From: CAVSIS01 sp963814875
GTDB lineage: Bacteria; Acidobacteriota; Thermoanaerobaculia; Thermoanaerobaculales; Sulfomarinibacteraceae
DNA length: 64,000 nucleotides
Assembly: GCA_963814875.1 (NCBI GenBank)
Contig: CAWFFJ010000018.1
Location: 124,001-188,000, forward strand
Direction of reading: 5' to 3'
Positions 1 to 8,509 of this stretch are shown here, in pieces; within the stretch, counting starts at the first letter, position 1; the number at the start of each line of letters is the position of its first letter. Made by a program: the position numbers and the translations under genes. A model generated the notes under the pieces. It was not told where the DNA came from and did not search any database. It was given only the letters and a program-made list of their open reading frames with translations.

Positions 1-966
1 AACCTCCTGACCCACCTCGAAGGTCGGGCCGTCGAGCGCGACTCCCGGGGGCAGCTGGCTGACGTGGAGCAAACCGTCGATGCCGGAGGCGAGCTCGACG
101 AACGCGCCGAACGGGGCCTTCCGCACCACGACCCCTTCGAACGGGGCACGCACTGCGAAGGTCTCAGCCACCTCGGACCAGGGGTCCTTCTCGAGCTGCT
201 TGATGCTGAGCGAGATCCGGTTCTTCTCCCGATCGAGGTCGAGGACCTTGACCGTGACCGGCTGGCCCTCTTCGAGGACATTTCGCGGGTTGCCGACGCG
301 GCGATGGCTGATTTCGGTCACGTGAACCAGACCGTCGACGCCGCCGAGATCGACGAAGGCCCCAAAGTCGGTCAGAGACCGGACCTTGCCTTCGACCACG
401 GCGCCGACCTCCAGACGCTCCCACGCCTCGCTTCGCGCCTGCTCCTTCTCCTCCCGCATCAGAGCCCCGCGGGACAGCACCAGCTTGCGATCCTCGGTGC
501 TGTACTCGAGGACCTTGAAGCGGTAGGTCTTGCCAAGGTGCTGGTCGAGATCGTCCGACCTCATGTCGGAGATGTGTGAGGCCGGGCAGAATCCGCGCAT
601 GCCGGCGACGGTGACGTCGAAGCCGCCCTTGCGACGGCCCACGACCTTGCCCTCCACCGGGAGGTCGTTGGAGAGGGCCTCGCCGAGCTTCTCCTTGAGG
701 CGCTCCTCGAGCGCGAGGCGACGTGACACTCGGACCTCGTCCTCAACCGATATCACCACGACCTCGACCGGGTCGCCGGTTCCCAGCTCGTCGAGCTCGG
801 TGCGGTCCAGCACTGCCTCTGACTTGCCACCGATGTCGACCAGGGCAACGTCGCCGTGAATAGCGGCGATGGTTCCCTGGACCACGGCACCGACCGTGAC
901 CTCCTCGGCGAGGTTGTCCATCAGAGCGTGCTCAAATTCCATCATGTCGCGGGATGTGTCGTTCAT
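1..966 (-). CDS. rpsA: 30S ribosomal protein S1, 5' part (C-terminus beyond window)
   Basis: Reading the minus strand from ATG at 966 gives 322 codons with no stop before the window edge, so the C-terminal part is missing. At least four tandem S1 OB-fold repeats are visible, at about residues 20-90, 105-170, 190-262 and from 275 onward. The third has the typical motif DFGAFVDLG, and the fourth has PFGAFVELASGIDGLLHVSQ. The RGFCPASHIS motif of repeat 2 is characteristic of ribosomal S1. S1 binds mRNA and the 30S subunit and helps load structured or leaderless messages. An AAGAGG stretch lies just upstream of the start. A generic S1-domain RNA-binding protein is the only alternative; the repeat number and motifs favour rpsA. 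Confidence 0.9.
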   Translation of the reverse strand, partial: MNDTSRDMMEFEHALMDNLAEEVTVGAVVQGTIAAIHGDVALVDIGGKSEAVLDRTELDELGTGDPVEVVVISVEDEVRVSRRLALEERLKEKLGEALSNDLPVEGKVVGRRKGGFDVTVAGMRGFCPASHISDMRSDDLDQHLGKTYRFKVLEYSTEDRKLVLSRGALMREEKEQARSEAWERLEVGAVVEGKVRSLTDFGAFVDLGGVDGLVHVTEISHRRVGNPRNVLEEGQPVTVKVLDLDREKNRISLSIKQLEKDPWSEVAETFAVRAPFEGVVVRKAPFGAFVELASGIDGLLHVSQLPPGVALDGPTFEVGQEV

Positions 967-1086
967 GGCAGGCCTCTTGGTCGGAACGCCGCCGCAGGCG
1001 GCGTCCAGCGGGCCGGAATAATACCACACAGGGACCCCCGCTCTCGAGCGTCACGGGGCAGCACATTGGCGTCGTACAATCGCGCC

Positions 1087-1746
1087 ATGTGGCAGGCGCG
1101 TCTCGCTGGTGAGCTCCTCGGCCTGGTCTTCGTCGGCTGGCGCAGAAGCCTGAGAGCAGAGATTCGCGGCCTGGAACGTCTCGACGAGCATCCGCGGGCG
1201 GTTCTGGCGGTGTGGCACGGACGCATGCAGTGCCCGATCTTCTCGATAGCGAATCGCGGAGTTCTCACCATGGCGTCGCGCTCCGCAGACGGAGAGATCG
1301 CGGCGCGGGCGGTTGCCCGCCTCGGCCTCGTCCCGGCTCGAGGGTCAGCGTGGAAGGGCGGTGCAGAAGCTTACGAGCTGATCCGCACCTGGCTTGAGGA
1401 GGGCCGGGGGGAAATGGTCGGGCTGACGGTCGATGGGCCCCGTGGGCCGATCGCCCAGGCCAAGCGAGGGGCCATTGAGCTTGCTCGGAAGCTCGGGATG
1501 CCGCTCATCCCCACCAGCTTCTCGAGCCGACCGTTCTGGAAGCTGCGATCGTGGGACCACATGATCATCGCTCCCCCGTTCTCCAGGGTCCTCGTGGAGT
1601 TCGGGGAGCCGTTGTGGGTCGCGGCGGACCAGCGTCCGGCCGCGGCACGCGCCGCTCTCAAGGACCGACTCGACGAGATGACCGAGCGCCTCGACATCGA
1701 GCTCCACGGGCGCTCGCTGTGGCCCGAGGTCCCGACTCGGCGCTAA
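1087..1746 (+). CDS. DUF374 / lysophospholipid-acyltransferase-like protein
   Basis: This is a 219-residue protein of the DUF374 family, which is related to glycerolipid acyltransferases and is usually found near lipid A or envelope genes. Family hallmarks are visible: AVWHGRM (catalytic-type His near residue 40) and VDGPRGP (near residue 120), matching the HG(R) and DGPRGP signatures. A hydrophobic N-terminus suggests membrane association. I chose ATG at 1087 because the protein homology begins there; the frame stays open upstream to 856 but looks non-coding. The gene is divergent from rpsA. The exact acyl substrate cannot be told from the sequence. Confidence 0.8.
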   Translation: MWQARLAGELLGLVFVGWRRSLRAEIRGLERLDEHPRAVLAVWHGRMQCPIFSIANRGVLTMASRSADGEIAARAVARLGLVPARGSAWKGGAEAYELIRTWLEEGRGEMVGLTVDGPRGPIAQAKRGAIELARKLGMPLIPTSFSSRPFWKLRSWDHMIIAPPFSRVLVEFGEPLWVAADQRPAAARAALKDRLDEMTERLDIELHGRSLWPEVPTRR

Positions 1747-1839
1747 CCTGTCCTCGAGCCATCCCCGCGAGTCCGCGTCCCTCTGGCATCCGGTGAGGTT
1801 ACGAGACACCGTGATGGCCGGTGCAGCCTGCACCACACT

Positions 1840-2197
1840 TTGGCTGCGCTCAGCTATCTGGGCCTCGCCCTGCTTGCCCTCCGGCAACAGCCCCCCGACG
1901 TGCGCGGCAGGCTCCTGTTCTGGTTTTCGGCCGCAGTTGCGCTTGAGCTCTCACTTCCGGCGCAGCTGTCGGACGGCACCATGGCGGAGGTGGTCGGCTC
2001 GAGCCTGTTTCTCCTGCTCTCCGGGCTCGAGATGGGTCTCGAGCTCGATCGGCCTTGCTCAGGTCGGCGGCCGTCACACCGGGAAGCAGGCGACCCGGAT
2101 GCTGATCGCCGACGCCGATGCGGCGCTGCTGCGCGCTAAGCGCGCCGGCCGGAAACCGGGTGGTCCCCCTCCACGCGGTGACGTCGCCACAGCTTGA
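1840..2197 (+). pseudogene. Decayed membrane diguanylate cyclase (GGDEF) remnant
   Basis: Two pieces in different frames look like the ends of one gene. From 1840 to about 2055 one frame encodes a hydrophobic, helix-rich stretch (SYLGLALLAL, LLFWFSAAVALEL, SSLFLLLSGLE) like a membrane sensor domain. From about 2085 to 2160 another frame encodes ADADAALLRAKRAGRKPG, which resembles the last helix of GGDEF domains (usually ADxALYxAKxxGRN). The body of the GGDEF domain, including the GGDEF loop, is absent. A deletion plus frameshift would explain this. The assignment rests on a short match. Two c-di-GMP receptor genes lie directly downstream on the other strand, which makes a lost cyclase plausible. 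Confidence 0.42.
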
Positions 2198-2206
2198 CGT
2201 TGGCTA

Positions 2207-2285
2207 GGAACCTGTAGGGTCTCGGCCCGGGACGGCGAGTAGAGGTTTCGAGGCGTCTTCGGGGGCCTGCGCTCTACAGCCTCCC
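2207..2285 (+). repeat. Imperfect palindromic intergenic repeat, copy A
   Basis: This 79-base element aligns along its whole length with 47264-47343 (about three quarters identical by eye; exact blocks ggcccggga, ttcgaggcg and tcgggggcc). Its ends can pair (cctgtag with ctacagc). In the other copy the same stem reads ctgtgg/ccacag, so an A-T pair is replaced by a G-C pair. That looks like compensatory change in a structured repeat. Confidence 0.6.
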
Positions 2286-2367
2286 TTGATGTGCTGTGCG
2301 CATGTGGGTCCTCTTGCCCTAGGGGCTCCGTAGTACGCGTTGCTTGAAATGCGCTGTGCGCCGCGTG

Positions 2368-2883
2368 TTAGACGAGGTCTTCGAGCTCGTCGGCGAGGGT
2401 GCGCAGGCCGGCGACCACACGCCGAATCTTCATCGCCCTTGCGTCCTCACCGGATGCCCCGCGATAGACGCGCTTGAGCGCTTCGAAGAGCGCCATCTGC
2501 GGCGCGACGACTGCACGCACTCGAGCCCCGGAGATGGCGGCGATCTGCTCACGTGCGGCCTCATTGTGCGGTTCAGTCATCGCGACCACGAGCTCGCCGT
2601 CGCGCATCTTGAGCGGCAGACACCCGAGCCGCATTGCGTCCGTGAACGAGATCAGCGCGAGCGCGTCGGCCTCCGGGAACTCCGTTGCCGGATCGACCGC
2701 CTCCACCTGAAGCTGTTCGCCGAGAATGCGAGCGAGCGAAGAGCTGTCGACCAGACCGAGGCGAACCAGCGTCGAGCCGAGGCGCTCTCCGGTACCGCGC
2801 TGGACCTCGAGCGCTGCGTTCAGGGACTCGTCGTCGACCAGCCGGTTCTCGCGCAACATCTCTCCAAGCCGCTTCGCATTCAT
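2368..2883 (-). CDS. Stand-alone tandem MshEN (GspE N-terminal) c-di-GMP-binding-type protein
   Basis: A 171-residue protein made almost only of a type II secretion/pilus ATPase N-terminal (MshEN) domain. Two copies of the c-di-GMP-binding RLGxxL signature are present, at residues 5-28 (RLGEMLRENRLVDDESLNAA) and 34-58 (RLGSTLVRLGLVDSSSLARI), matching the tandem 24-residue motif known from MshE. A further alpha/beta subdomain follows to about residue 145, but there is no ATPase core. ATG at 2883 is preferred over an upstream ATG because GGAGGAGAG lies just before it. The likely role is a small c-di-GMP receptor or adaptor for motility, pili or secretion. It sits next to a PilZ protein on the same strand. 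Confidence 0.78.
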   Translation of the reverse strand: MNAKRLGEMLRENRLVDDESLNAALEVQRGTGERLGSTLVRLGLVDSSSLARILGEQLQVEAVDPATEFPEADALALISFTDAMRLGCLPLKMRDGELVVAMTEPHNEAAREQIAAISGARVRAVVAPQMALFEALKRVYRGASGEDARAMKIRRVVAGLRTLADELEDLV

Positions 2884-3001
2884 CGCTCTCTCCTCCAGGT
2901 TCGCGAACGAGATGGACATCACTCCGGATTGAGGTCCGTCATGTCGAATGGTAGCGCGGAAACCGGTGCCACGAGCGGTGCCCCGGGGGCGTGCTCACTG
3001 T

Positions 3002-4303
3002 TCATGGAGCTCCGCTACGGACCGCGATCTCCATCCGCCGTCCATGGACCACGAGTGGCTCGACCTTGACTGCGCTCGAGGCGAGGTCCAGGACGATGTG
3101 CAGCTCGGCGAGGGCCCGGTCGTGGTGAAGTCCAACCCGGACCCGCACCAGGTCCCTCCGTCCGACGTCCATCGCCGCACTCCCGCGGTAGCCGCCCACG
3201 CCGAGAATGCGGACGATGTGGCGCGGCGGTTCGCTCAACCAAGAGGAGTGGACGGCATCCTGTGGGATCTCGCGGTCCGCCTCAACGGTCACAACGACGC
3301 CGCCGGCGTCGCGGCGCCACGCAACCCGGTCGATAATCAGCGGCGTCTGGGTTGCGCCGTCCCGATACCGGTCCGCCCCGATCGCGTCTGCGCCCGCAGG
3401 GCTCGGGGAGGGTCCGAGGACGGGGGTCGGCGCAGGTTCGGACGAAGGAAGCGCGTGCACGGCGGTTGGGGTCAACGTTGGCGACGGCCCCGGTAGGAGG
3501 CGGTGCACGACCGCGGAGCCGAGGTGGACTACCATCCCGACGAGGTTGAGTGGTCCGAGATAGAGCGCGACCAATGCCGCGCACAGGACCGCGACGGCGA
3601 TCAGGACGTTGCGGACCGGGTTCGGTGGCCGCAGCTCGGGCGGAACCTGCTCGGTCTCCCATGGCGGCAGCGTGAAGTCGAACTCCGAGCCGACCTCGTC
3701 AGTGACACGAATGTCGGCTGCACGGGTCGGTTCGCTTCGCACCGGCTCGCCGCTAGTCGAGGCCTGGCGAGGGTGCCCGGTCCACTCCCGCACAGTCGCA
3801 CGGGAGAGCGGGTGCGTCTCGCGCGGTACCACAGGCAGCGAGTCGGGGCTCTCTCCCAGCGGCAGGCTCCGCTCGACCGCAACGGGAGTGGTCTCGGAGG
3901 CTCCTTTCGCTTTGCCCAACCGGACCCCTCCAAGCCGCACGGCGCCCCCCTTGTCGTCCGGGTGCTGCTCGAGCAGGCGGGTGATGAGGTCTCGGCCCTG
4001 GGCACTCAGCCTGCTGAACCGGATCGCCACCCCTACGGGCAGGCCGGCCGTGACCTCCGCCCGTGCCCAGACCACCTCGCCCTCGCCCCGGATCAGGCTT
4101 GAGCCGTCTCTGAGGCGCGCCTCGAAAGACAGTCGGGTGCCGGCCGGAACCGACTTTGGGACAGCGAGGAACATGCCACCACGGGAGAGGTTTCCAGCGG
4201 CCGCGCTGAGGAACGACGAGAACGAGTCGTACACGAGATCGACGTGCAGCTCCGCGCGAGGATCCTGGCGACGTTCGCGATCGAGATCCCGAGCTCCATC
4301 CAT
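3002..4303 (-). CDS. PilZ domain - transmembrane - AMIN-like protein
   Basis: 433 residues with an unusual order. An N-terminal PilZ domain (about 10-115) carries both c-di-GMP motifs, RxxxR (RQDPR, 12-16) and NxSxxG (NLSRGG, 38-43). A charged linker follows, with a DFTLPPW stretch near 209-215. One membrane segment lies at about 231-260 and a Pro/Thr/Ser-rich stretch at 270-305. The last 110 residues (from about 320, PLIIDRVAWRR) are beta-rich and resemble AMIN domains, which target amidases and secretins to peptidoglycan. The topology would put PilZ in the cytoplasm and AMIN outside. GGAGGG lies upstream of ATG 4303. The AMIN call is weaker than the PilZ call. Confidence 0.72.
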   Translation of the reverse strand: MDGARDLDRERRQDPRAELHVDLVYDSFSSFLSAAAGNLSRGGMFLAVPKSVPAGTRLSFEARLRDGSSLIRGEGEVVWARAEVTAGLPVGVAIRFSRLSAQGRDLITRLLEQHPDDKGGAVRLGGVRLGKAKGASETTPVAVERSLPLGESPDSLPVVPRETHPLSRATVREWTGHPRQASTSGEPVRSEPTRAADIRVTDEVGSEFDFTLPPWETEQVPPELRPPNPVRNVLIAVAVLCAALVALYLGPLNLVGMVVHLGSAVVHRLLPGPSPTLTPTAVHALPSSEPAPTPVLGPSPSPAGADAIGADRYRDGATQTPLIIDRVAWRRDAGGVVVTVEADREIPQDAVHSSWLSEPPRHIVRILGVGGYRGSAAMDVGRRDLVRVRVGLHHDRALAELHIVLDLASSAVKVEPLVVHGRRMEIAVRSGAP

Positions 4304-4441
4304 CTCGTTGACACCCTCCGACCGAAGAGCCGAATCTCGGTTTGCTCGCGGCCGGCCGCCTCCAACGATGCAGAATACACCACAGTGCGCGCAGCGGTGG
4401 CGGCCGGAAGGACCGGCAGCGGAGAAGTGATCAGCTCTGAG

Positions 4442-5542
4442 TCAGCCGCCGGGCGCCGCCCTCAGCGCCTTCGCCCGCTCACGATGGCGTTTCGCGGCGG
4501 CGTGGTCGCCGACGGTGGCTTCGAGGCGGGCCATGGCCTCCCACACCTCGGGCTCGTCGCGGTAGTTGTGCCGCGCCTTGCGGAGGTAGTGCTTGGCCTG
4601 CCGCACGTCGCCCTGCGCCAGCTCGCTGTCGGCGAGGGCAATGAGCGTGAACGGGCTCGACGACCCCTTGCCGGCGGCGCGCAAGGCCGCAGACGCTTGG
4701 TCGTCGAGACCTCGACGTCGGTAGAGGTAGGCTAGGTTGGTCAGCGCGGACGGGTTCCCGGGCTCAACCTCGAGCGCCTGCCGGTAGCAGTCGAGCGCGC
4801 CATCAAGGTCGCCCTCTCGATACTGGGTCACTCCGAGCCCTATCCACGGAGCAGCCAGCTCGGGTCCGAGCACGGTCGCAATCCGAAAATTGCGCTCGGC
4901 GGACTTGAGGTCACCGTCACGGATGGCGTCGCCGCCGAAGTTTGTGTGGAACAGCGCACTCGCCGCAAGGTCGTCGACCACCCGGGTCTGCATGTATGGG
5001 ATCTCGGAGCTCTCATAGAAATCGAACAGGTAGAGTCGGCTCGCCTCGGAGTAGCCGGCAACGACGTGGCGATTCACCACCACGACATCCTCGACCCGTT
5101 CCACCGTTGGTGAGCGCTGCACCATGACCAGGAAGCCCGGGAGCCCGAGGCTCCGGGCGAGGGTGACGAACATGGACGTGAAGGCGAGGCAGTTACCGCG
5201 GCGCTCCTGGAAGGCTCGCTCCGCCGGGAGCGTGACCCTCTGGTCGTAGCTGAACGGGAAACCGTCCGGGTCGAAGAGCGCCGCCTGGAGCTTGTTGAGG
5301 CGGCTGACGGTGCCCGTCTCCCGCACAGTCGCGGCTCGTGCCCATGCCTCCATTTCCGGAGTGATGTTGAACGGGTAGACGATGTCCGCCGGATCGAGGC
5401 CGCGTTCGACCACCGCAGCGGTCCAGGATGTGCGGCCGAAGTAGATCGGGTCGCGGCCGCCGCCGGCGGACGTTGTCGCACAGGCGGCCAGTAGGACGAC
5501 CAGGATCAGAGGGAGCGCAGTCCAACGCTTCATGCCCTGCAT
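4442..5542 (-). CDS. Lipoprotein with transglutaminase-like and TPR domains
   Basis: 366 residues. A lipoprotein signal ends in LLAAC (Cys at about 21). A transglutaminase-like domain occupies about 85-190, with the Cys motif RGNCLAFTSMFVTLAR and downstream VNRHVVAGY and LYLFDFY segments that supply the expected His and Asp. Four or so tetratricopeptide repeats follow (about 205-355, for example WIGLGVTQYREGDLDGALDC). Such proteins are outer-envelope lipoproteins of unknown substrate; the TPR part suggests protein contacts. The start may instead be the second ATG at 5533. No clear ribosome site separates the two. The gene is divergent from the helicase operon. Confidence 0.75.
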   Translation of the reverse strand: MQGMKRWTALPLILVVLLAACATTSAGGGRDPIYFGRTSWTAAVVERGLDPADIVYPFNITPEMEAWARAATVRETGTVSRLNKLQAALFDPDGFPFSYDQRVTLPAERAFQERRGNCLAFTSMFVTLARSLGLPGFLVMVQRSPTVERVEDVVVVNRHVVAGYSEASRLYLFDFYESSEIPYMQTRVVDDLAASALFHTNFGGDAIRDGDLKSAERNFRIATVLGPELAAPWIGLGVTQYREGDLDGALDCYRQALEVEPGNPSALTNLAYLYRRRGLDDQASAALRAAGKGSSSPFTLIALADSELAQGDVRQAKHYLRKARHNYRDEPEVWEAMARLEATVGDHAAAKRHRERAKALRAAPGG

Positions 5543-5660
5543 CTTACGATATAGGTCGGGTGAGGTTACACCGAGCCTGCCGACCGCCTCTGCCCAGTGA
5601 CGTGGCTCGGTGGACGGTCAAACTCAGGCCCGCCGTCTTGAAAGCTCCTAGAATGGCGCC

Positions 5661-8108
5661 GTGGCGATTCTGATTGACCTCGAGTCGCGCTCGTTCGCTG
5701 CCAGCGTGAGCGACCTCGCCGGCGAGTCCGGAGAGCGCGCGATCGGCCTCAACGGGTCCGGTCTCTCGCGCCTGTGGATCGGCCAGGAGCTCCACCGCCG
5801 TGTTCAGCAGGAGCTCACCGCCCTCGAGCCCGGTTACCAGGCCGAGGTTCCCGTGCGCCTGGAGACCGTCATCGACGATTGGCGGGTCACCGTCGTGGGT
5901 CGCGCCGACGGAGTGGTCCGGGGCGGGGACGGTGTGATCCGGGTCGACGAGATCAAGACTCTCCACTTCGCCGTCGACCTGCACAATCTCTACGCCTCTG
6001 AACGCCTCGACCGCTTCCGGCGGCAGCTCAGCCTCTACGCCGCCGTGCTCTCCGGCGACGGCCCGCCCTCCGCGGCGCGGCTGGTGCTGGTTGACATCGT
6101 CACCTTCGAGGAGCGCGACGAAGAGGTCGTCTGGGACCGCGACTCGGTCGACGCGTGGCTGCGCCAGACGGTTCGGCGACTGATCGCGATCGAACAGCGT
6201 CGGCTCGAGCGACTGGATCGGCTGCGCGCCGAGGCCTCCGACCTGCCGTTCCCCCACGCCCAGCCACGGCCTGCACAACTGCCGATGGGCGCAGCGGTTG
6301 ACACCGCTCTGGGCGAGCAGCGCCATCTGCTCCTCGCCGCGCCAACCGGAGCCGGGAAGACCGCGGCGGCGCTCCACGCCGCCCTGCGCCGGGCGCTGCT
6401 CGACGGGCACAGGCTGTTCTACCTGACCGCCAAGACGCTCCAACAGCGGCTCGCAGTCGAAACCGTACGGTCGATGCAACGCGGCGGGTTCCGCAGCCTC
6501 CAGCTACGCGCCAAAGGCAAGATGTGCGCGAACTCGGAGATGGTCTGCCACGAGGAGTTTTGCCCGTACGCCCGCGAGTACGGCATCAAGCTGATTCGCT
6601 CCCAGCTGCTGCCGACGCTGCTCGACTCCGGCAGCCACCTCGACCCGGATCGGATCTTCGACGCGGCACGCCAGCACGAGGTGTGCCCGTTCGAGGTCTC
6701 GCTCGACCTCCTGCCGGACGTCGACGTCGTGATCTGCGACTACAACTACGTCTTCGACCCGATCATCGGGCTCGCGAGCCTGCTCGGCGGTGGAGCACTG
6801 CAGCGCGCCGTCCTGGTGGTCGATGAGGCCCACAACCTGGTCGAGCGCGGCCGGGAGTACTACTCCCCTATCCTCTCCGCGGCGGCCCTCGAGGCCGCGC
6901 TGGCCGTCCTCGGCAACCGCGACAACGCGCTTTTCCGCCGTCTCTCCGAGGTGATCACCGCGCTGGCAGAGCTGGTCGAAGGCACCGTCCGAAACGCGCT
7001 GGATGAGCGCCGCGACTGCGAGACGCCGGTCGAGCTCCCCCGCCATGAGCTCACCGAGATACGGATCGAGCTCGACGGCGCCATGCTGCAGTACTTCCTG
7101 TACAAGCGCGAGAACGAGCTGTGGAGCGCCGACGACCCGGTGCTCGACGTCTTCTTCCAGCTCACTCACTTCCACCGGGTGCTCGGCCTCGGCGGCGAGG
7201 AGTTCGTACATCTCGCGGCCCGGACGGCGTCCGGAGAGGCTCGTCTCCGCATCGTCTGCCTCGACGCGTCACGGTTCCTCGGCGCGGTGCTCGAGGCCAG
7301 CGGTGGGTGCGTGGCGATGTCGGCGACACTCGAGCCGTTCGAGTTCTACCGCGACCTGCTCGGATTCGACCGCCGTCGCACCGACACCCTCGCGGTCCCA
7401 TCTCCGTTTCCACCCGAGAACCGGCTCGTGCTGGCCATCGACGATGTCGACACGACCTGGCGGCGGCGGCTCGAACATGCCGACGCGATCGCCGGGTGGA
7501 TCTCCCGGCTCGCGGAACCCGGACGCAACGCACTGGTGCTGTTCCCAAGCTACGCCTTCCTCGAGACTGTCCTCGACCGGCTGCCGCCGGTCCCCCACGA
7601 GATTCTGGTTCAACAGCGCGGTGCCTCGGACGCCGAGCAACGGGAGCTCCTCGACCGCCTGTCCTCGGGCCGCTCGCAGCTGGTCCTCGCGGTCCTCGGC
7701 GGGATATTCGCCGAGGGCGTCGACTATCCAGGAGACATGCTGTCGCAGGTCATGGTCGTGTCGCCGGGGCTCCCGCAGTACAACCTCGAACGAGAGCTCC
7801 TCAAGGCCTACTACGCCGAGCGCTATGGCCGCGGCTTCGAGTACGCCTATCTCGTACCCGGCCTGACCCGGGTCGTCCAGGCTGCCGGCCGGCTGATCCG
7901 CTCGGCCAGCGACCGCGGCACGATCGTGCTGCTGTGCCGTCGCTTCCTCGACCGCCGCTACGCCGCCCTGCTGCCCGACGACTGGCTCGAGGACGACGCC
8001 GCCAGCCTGCTCCGGCCGGATCCGATCGCCGCGGTACGCGCGTTCTTCGCCGTCCCGACAGGTCTCGGCGGTAGAATGCCGGCGGAGGATCCATGCGCGG
8101 ACAGCTGA
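5661..8108 (+). CDS. PD-(D/E)XK nuclease fused to DinG/XPD-type Fe-S helicase
   Basis: 815 residues starting at GTG. The N-terminal ~190 residues look like a PD-(D/E)XK nuclease (GRADGVV, then VDEIKTL near 95-101, giving D...ExK). The rest is a superfamily-2 helicase of the DinG/XPD/Chl1 group: Walker A APTGAGKT near 227, DEAH near 388, and a late QAAGRLIRS motif. Four cysteines between motifs I and II (about 289, 296, 301 and 340; MCANSEMVCHEEFC, HEVCPF) match the 4Fe-4S cluster of this group, which unwinds 5'-3'. The role is likely DNA repair or replication-fork processing. The 3' end overlaps the next gene by 16 bases, so the operon is tight. Confidence 0.85.
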   Translation: MAILIDLESRSFAASVSDLAGESGERAIGLNGSGLSRLWIGQELHRRVQQELTALEPGYQAEVPVRLETVIDDWRVTVVGRADGVVRGGDGVIRVDEIKTLHFAVDLHNLYASERLDRFRRQLSLYAAVLSGDGPPSAARLVLVDIVTFEERDEEVVWDRDSVDAWLRQTVRRLIAIEQRRLERLDRLRAEASDLPFPHAQPRPAQLPMGAAVDTALGEQRHLLLAAPTGAGKTAAALHAALRRALLDGHRLFYLTAKTLQQRLAVETVRSMQRGGFRSLQLRAKGKMCANSEMVCHEEFCPYAREYGIKLIRSQLLPTLLDSGSHLDPDRIFDAARQHEVCPFEVSLDLLPDVDVVICDYNYVFDPIIGLASLLGGGALQRAVLVVDEAHNLVERGREYYSPILSAAALEAALAVLGNRDNALFRRLSEVITALAELVEGTVRNALDERRDCETPVELPRHELTEIRIELDGAMLQYFLYKRENELWSADDPVLDVFFQLTHFHRVLGLGGEEFVHLAARTASGEARLRIVCLDASRFLGAVLEASGGCVAMSATLEPFEFYRDLLGFDRRRTDTLAVPSPFPPENRLVLAIDDVDTTWRRRLEHADAIAGWISRLAEPGRNALVLFPSYAFLETVLDRLPPVPHEILVQQRGASDAEQRELLDRLSSGRSQLVLAVLGGIFAEGVDYPGDMLSQVMVVSPGLPQYNLERELLKAYYAERYGRGFEYAYLVPGLTRVVQAAGRLIRSASDRGTIVLLCRRFLDRRYAALLPDDWLEDDAASLLRPDPIAAVRAFFAVPTGLGGRMPAEDPCADS

Positions 8109-8509
8109 TCGCCCTGCTGCTCGGGCTGCCGGCGCTCGCGCTGCTGAACTCATTCTGGTTCGGCCGCGAGCTCGAGCGCGCAGTCCGCGAGATCGGCCGG
8201 TTGGAGTCCACCGCCGACATCGAACGCTACAAGCGAGTGGTCGCTCGTCAGATGGTCGCGGCGCTGGTGCAGATCGCGTTGCTCGCTGCGCCTGCCTTCT
8301 TTTTCGGGATCGGCATCGTGACCGGCGTCCTCGCCGGGAGCGACCTGCTCTACGTGATCCTGCCCGCCATCGTGGTCATCGCGGCGGCGGCGCGTTTTCG
8401 TCCGGTCGAGGCGGCTGCGCGCCAGATCCCCGCGGCGGACGAGCAGATTGCCCGACAGCGCGACGCGATCGTCCGCACCTGGCTCAAGCGGCCCCTCCCC
8501 GACTGGTGA
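8093..8509 (+). CDS. Small membrane protein between two helicases
   Basis: 138 residues, not recognised. Three hydrophobic segments are visible: about 4-20 (LIALLLGLPALALL), 54-80 (MVAALVQIALLAAPAFFFGI) and 85-103 (LLYVILPAIVVIAAA). Charged helices separate them, and a basic C-terminus ends KRPLPDW. The start overlaps the helicase gene by 16 bases and the stop overlaps the Lhr start by 4 (GTGA), so all three are probably translated together. Nothing in the sequence shows an enzymatic motif. It could anchor the helicases or simply share their transcript. Confidence 0.65.
   Translation: MRGQLIALLLGLPALALLNSFWFGRELERAVREIGRLESTADIERYKRVVARQMVAALVQIALLAAPAFFFGIGIVTGVLAGSDLLYVILPAIVVIAAAARFRPVEAAARQIPAADEQIARQRDAIVRTWLKRPLPDW

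Noticed and set aside
2344..3069. Long open frame on the plus strand over the MshEN gene
   Set aside because: It is antisense to a clear MshEN protein with a good ribosome site. Its composition (many Arg, His, Val) is that of a GC-driven shadow.
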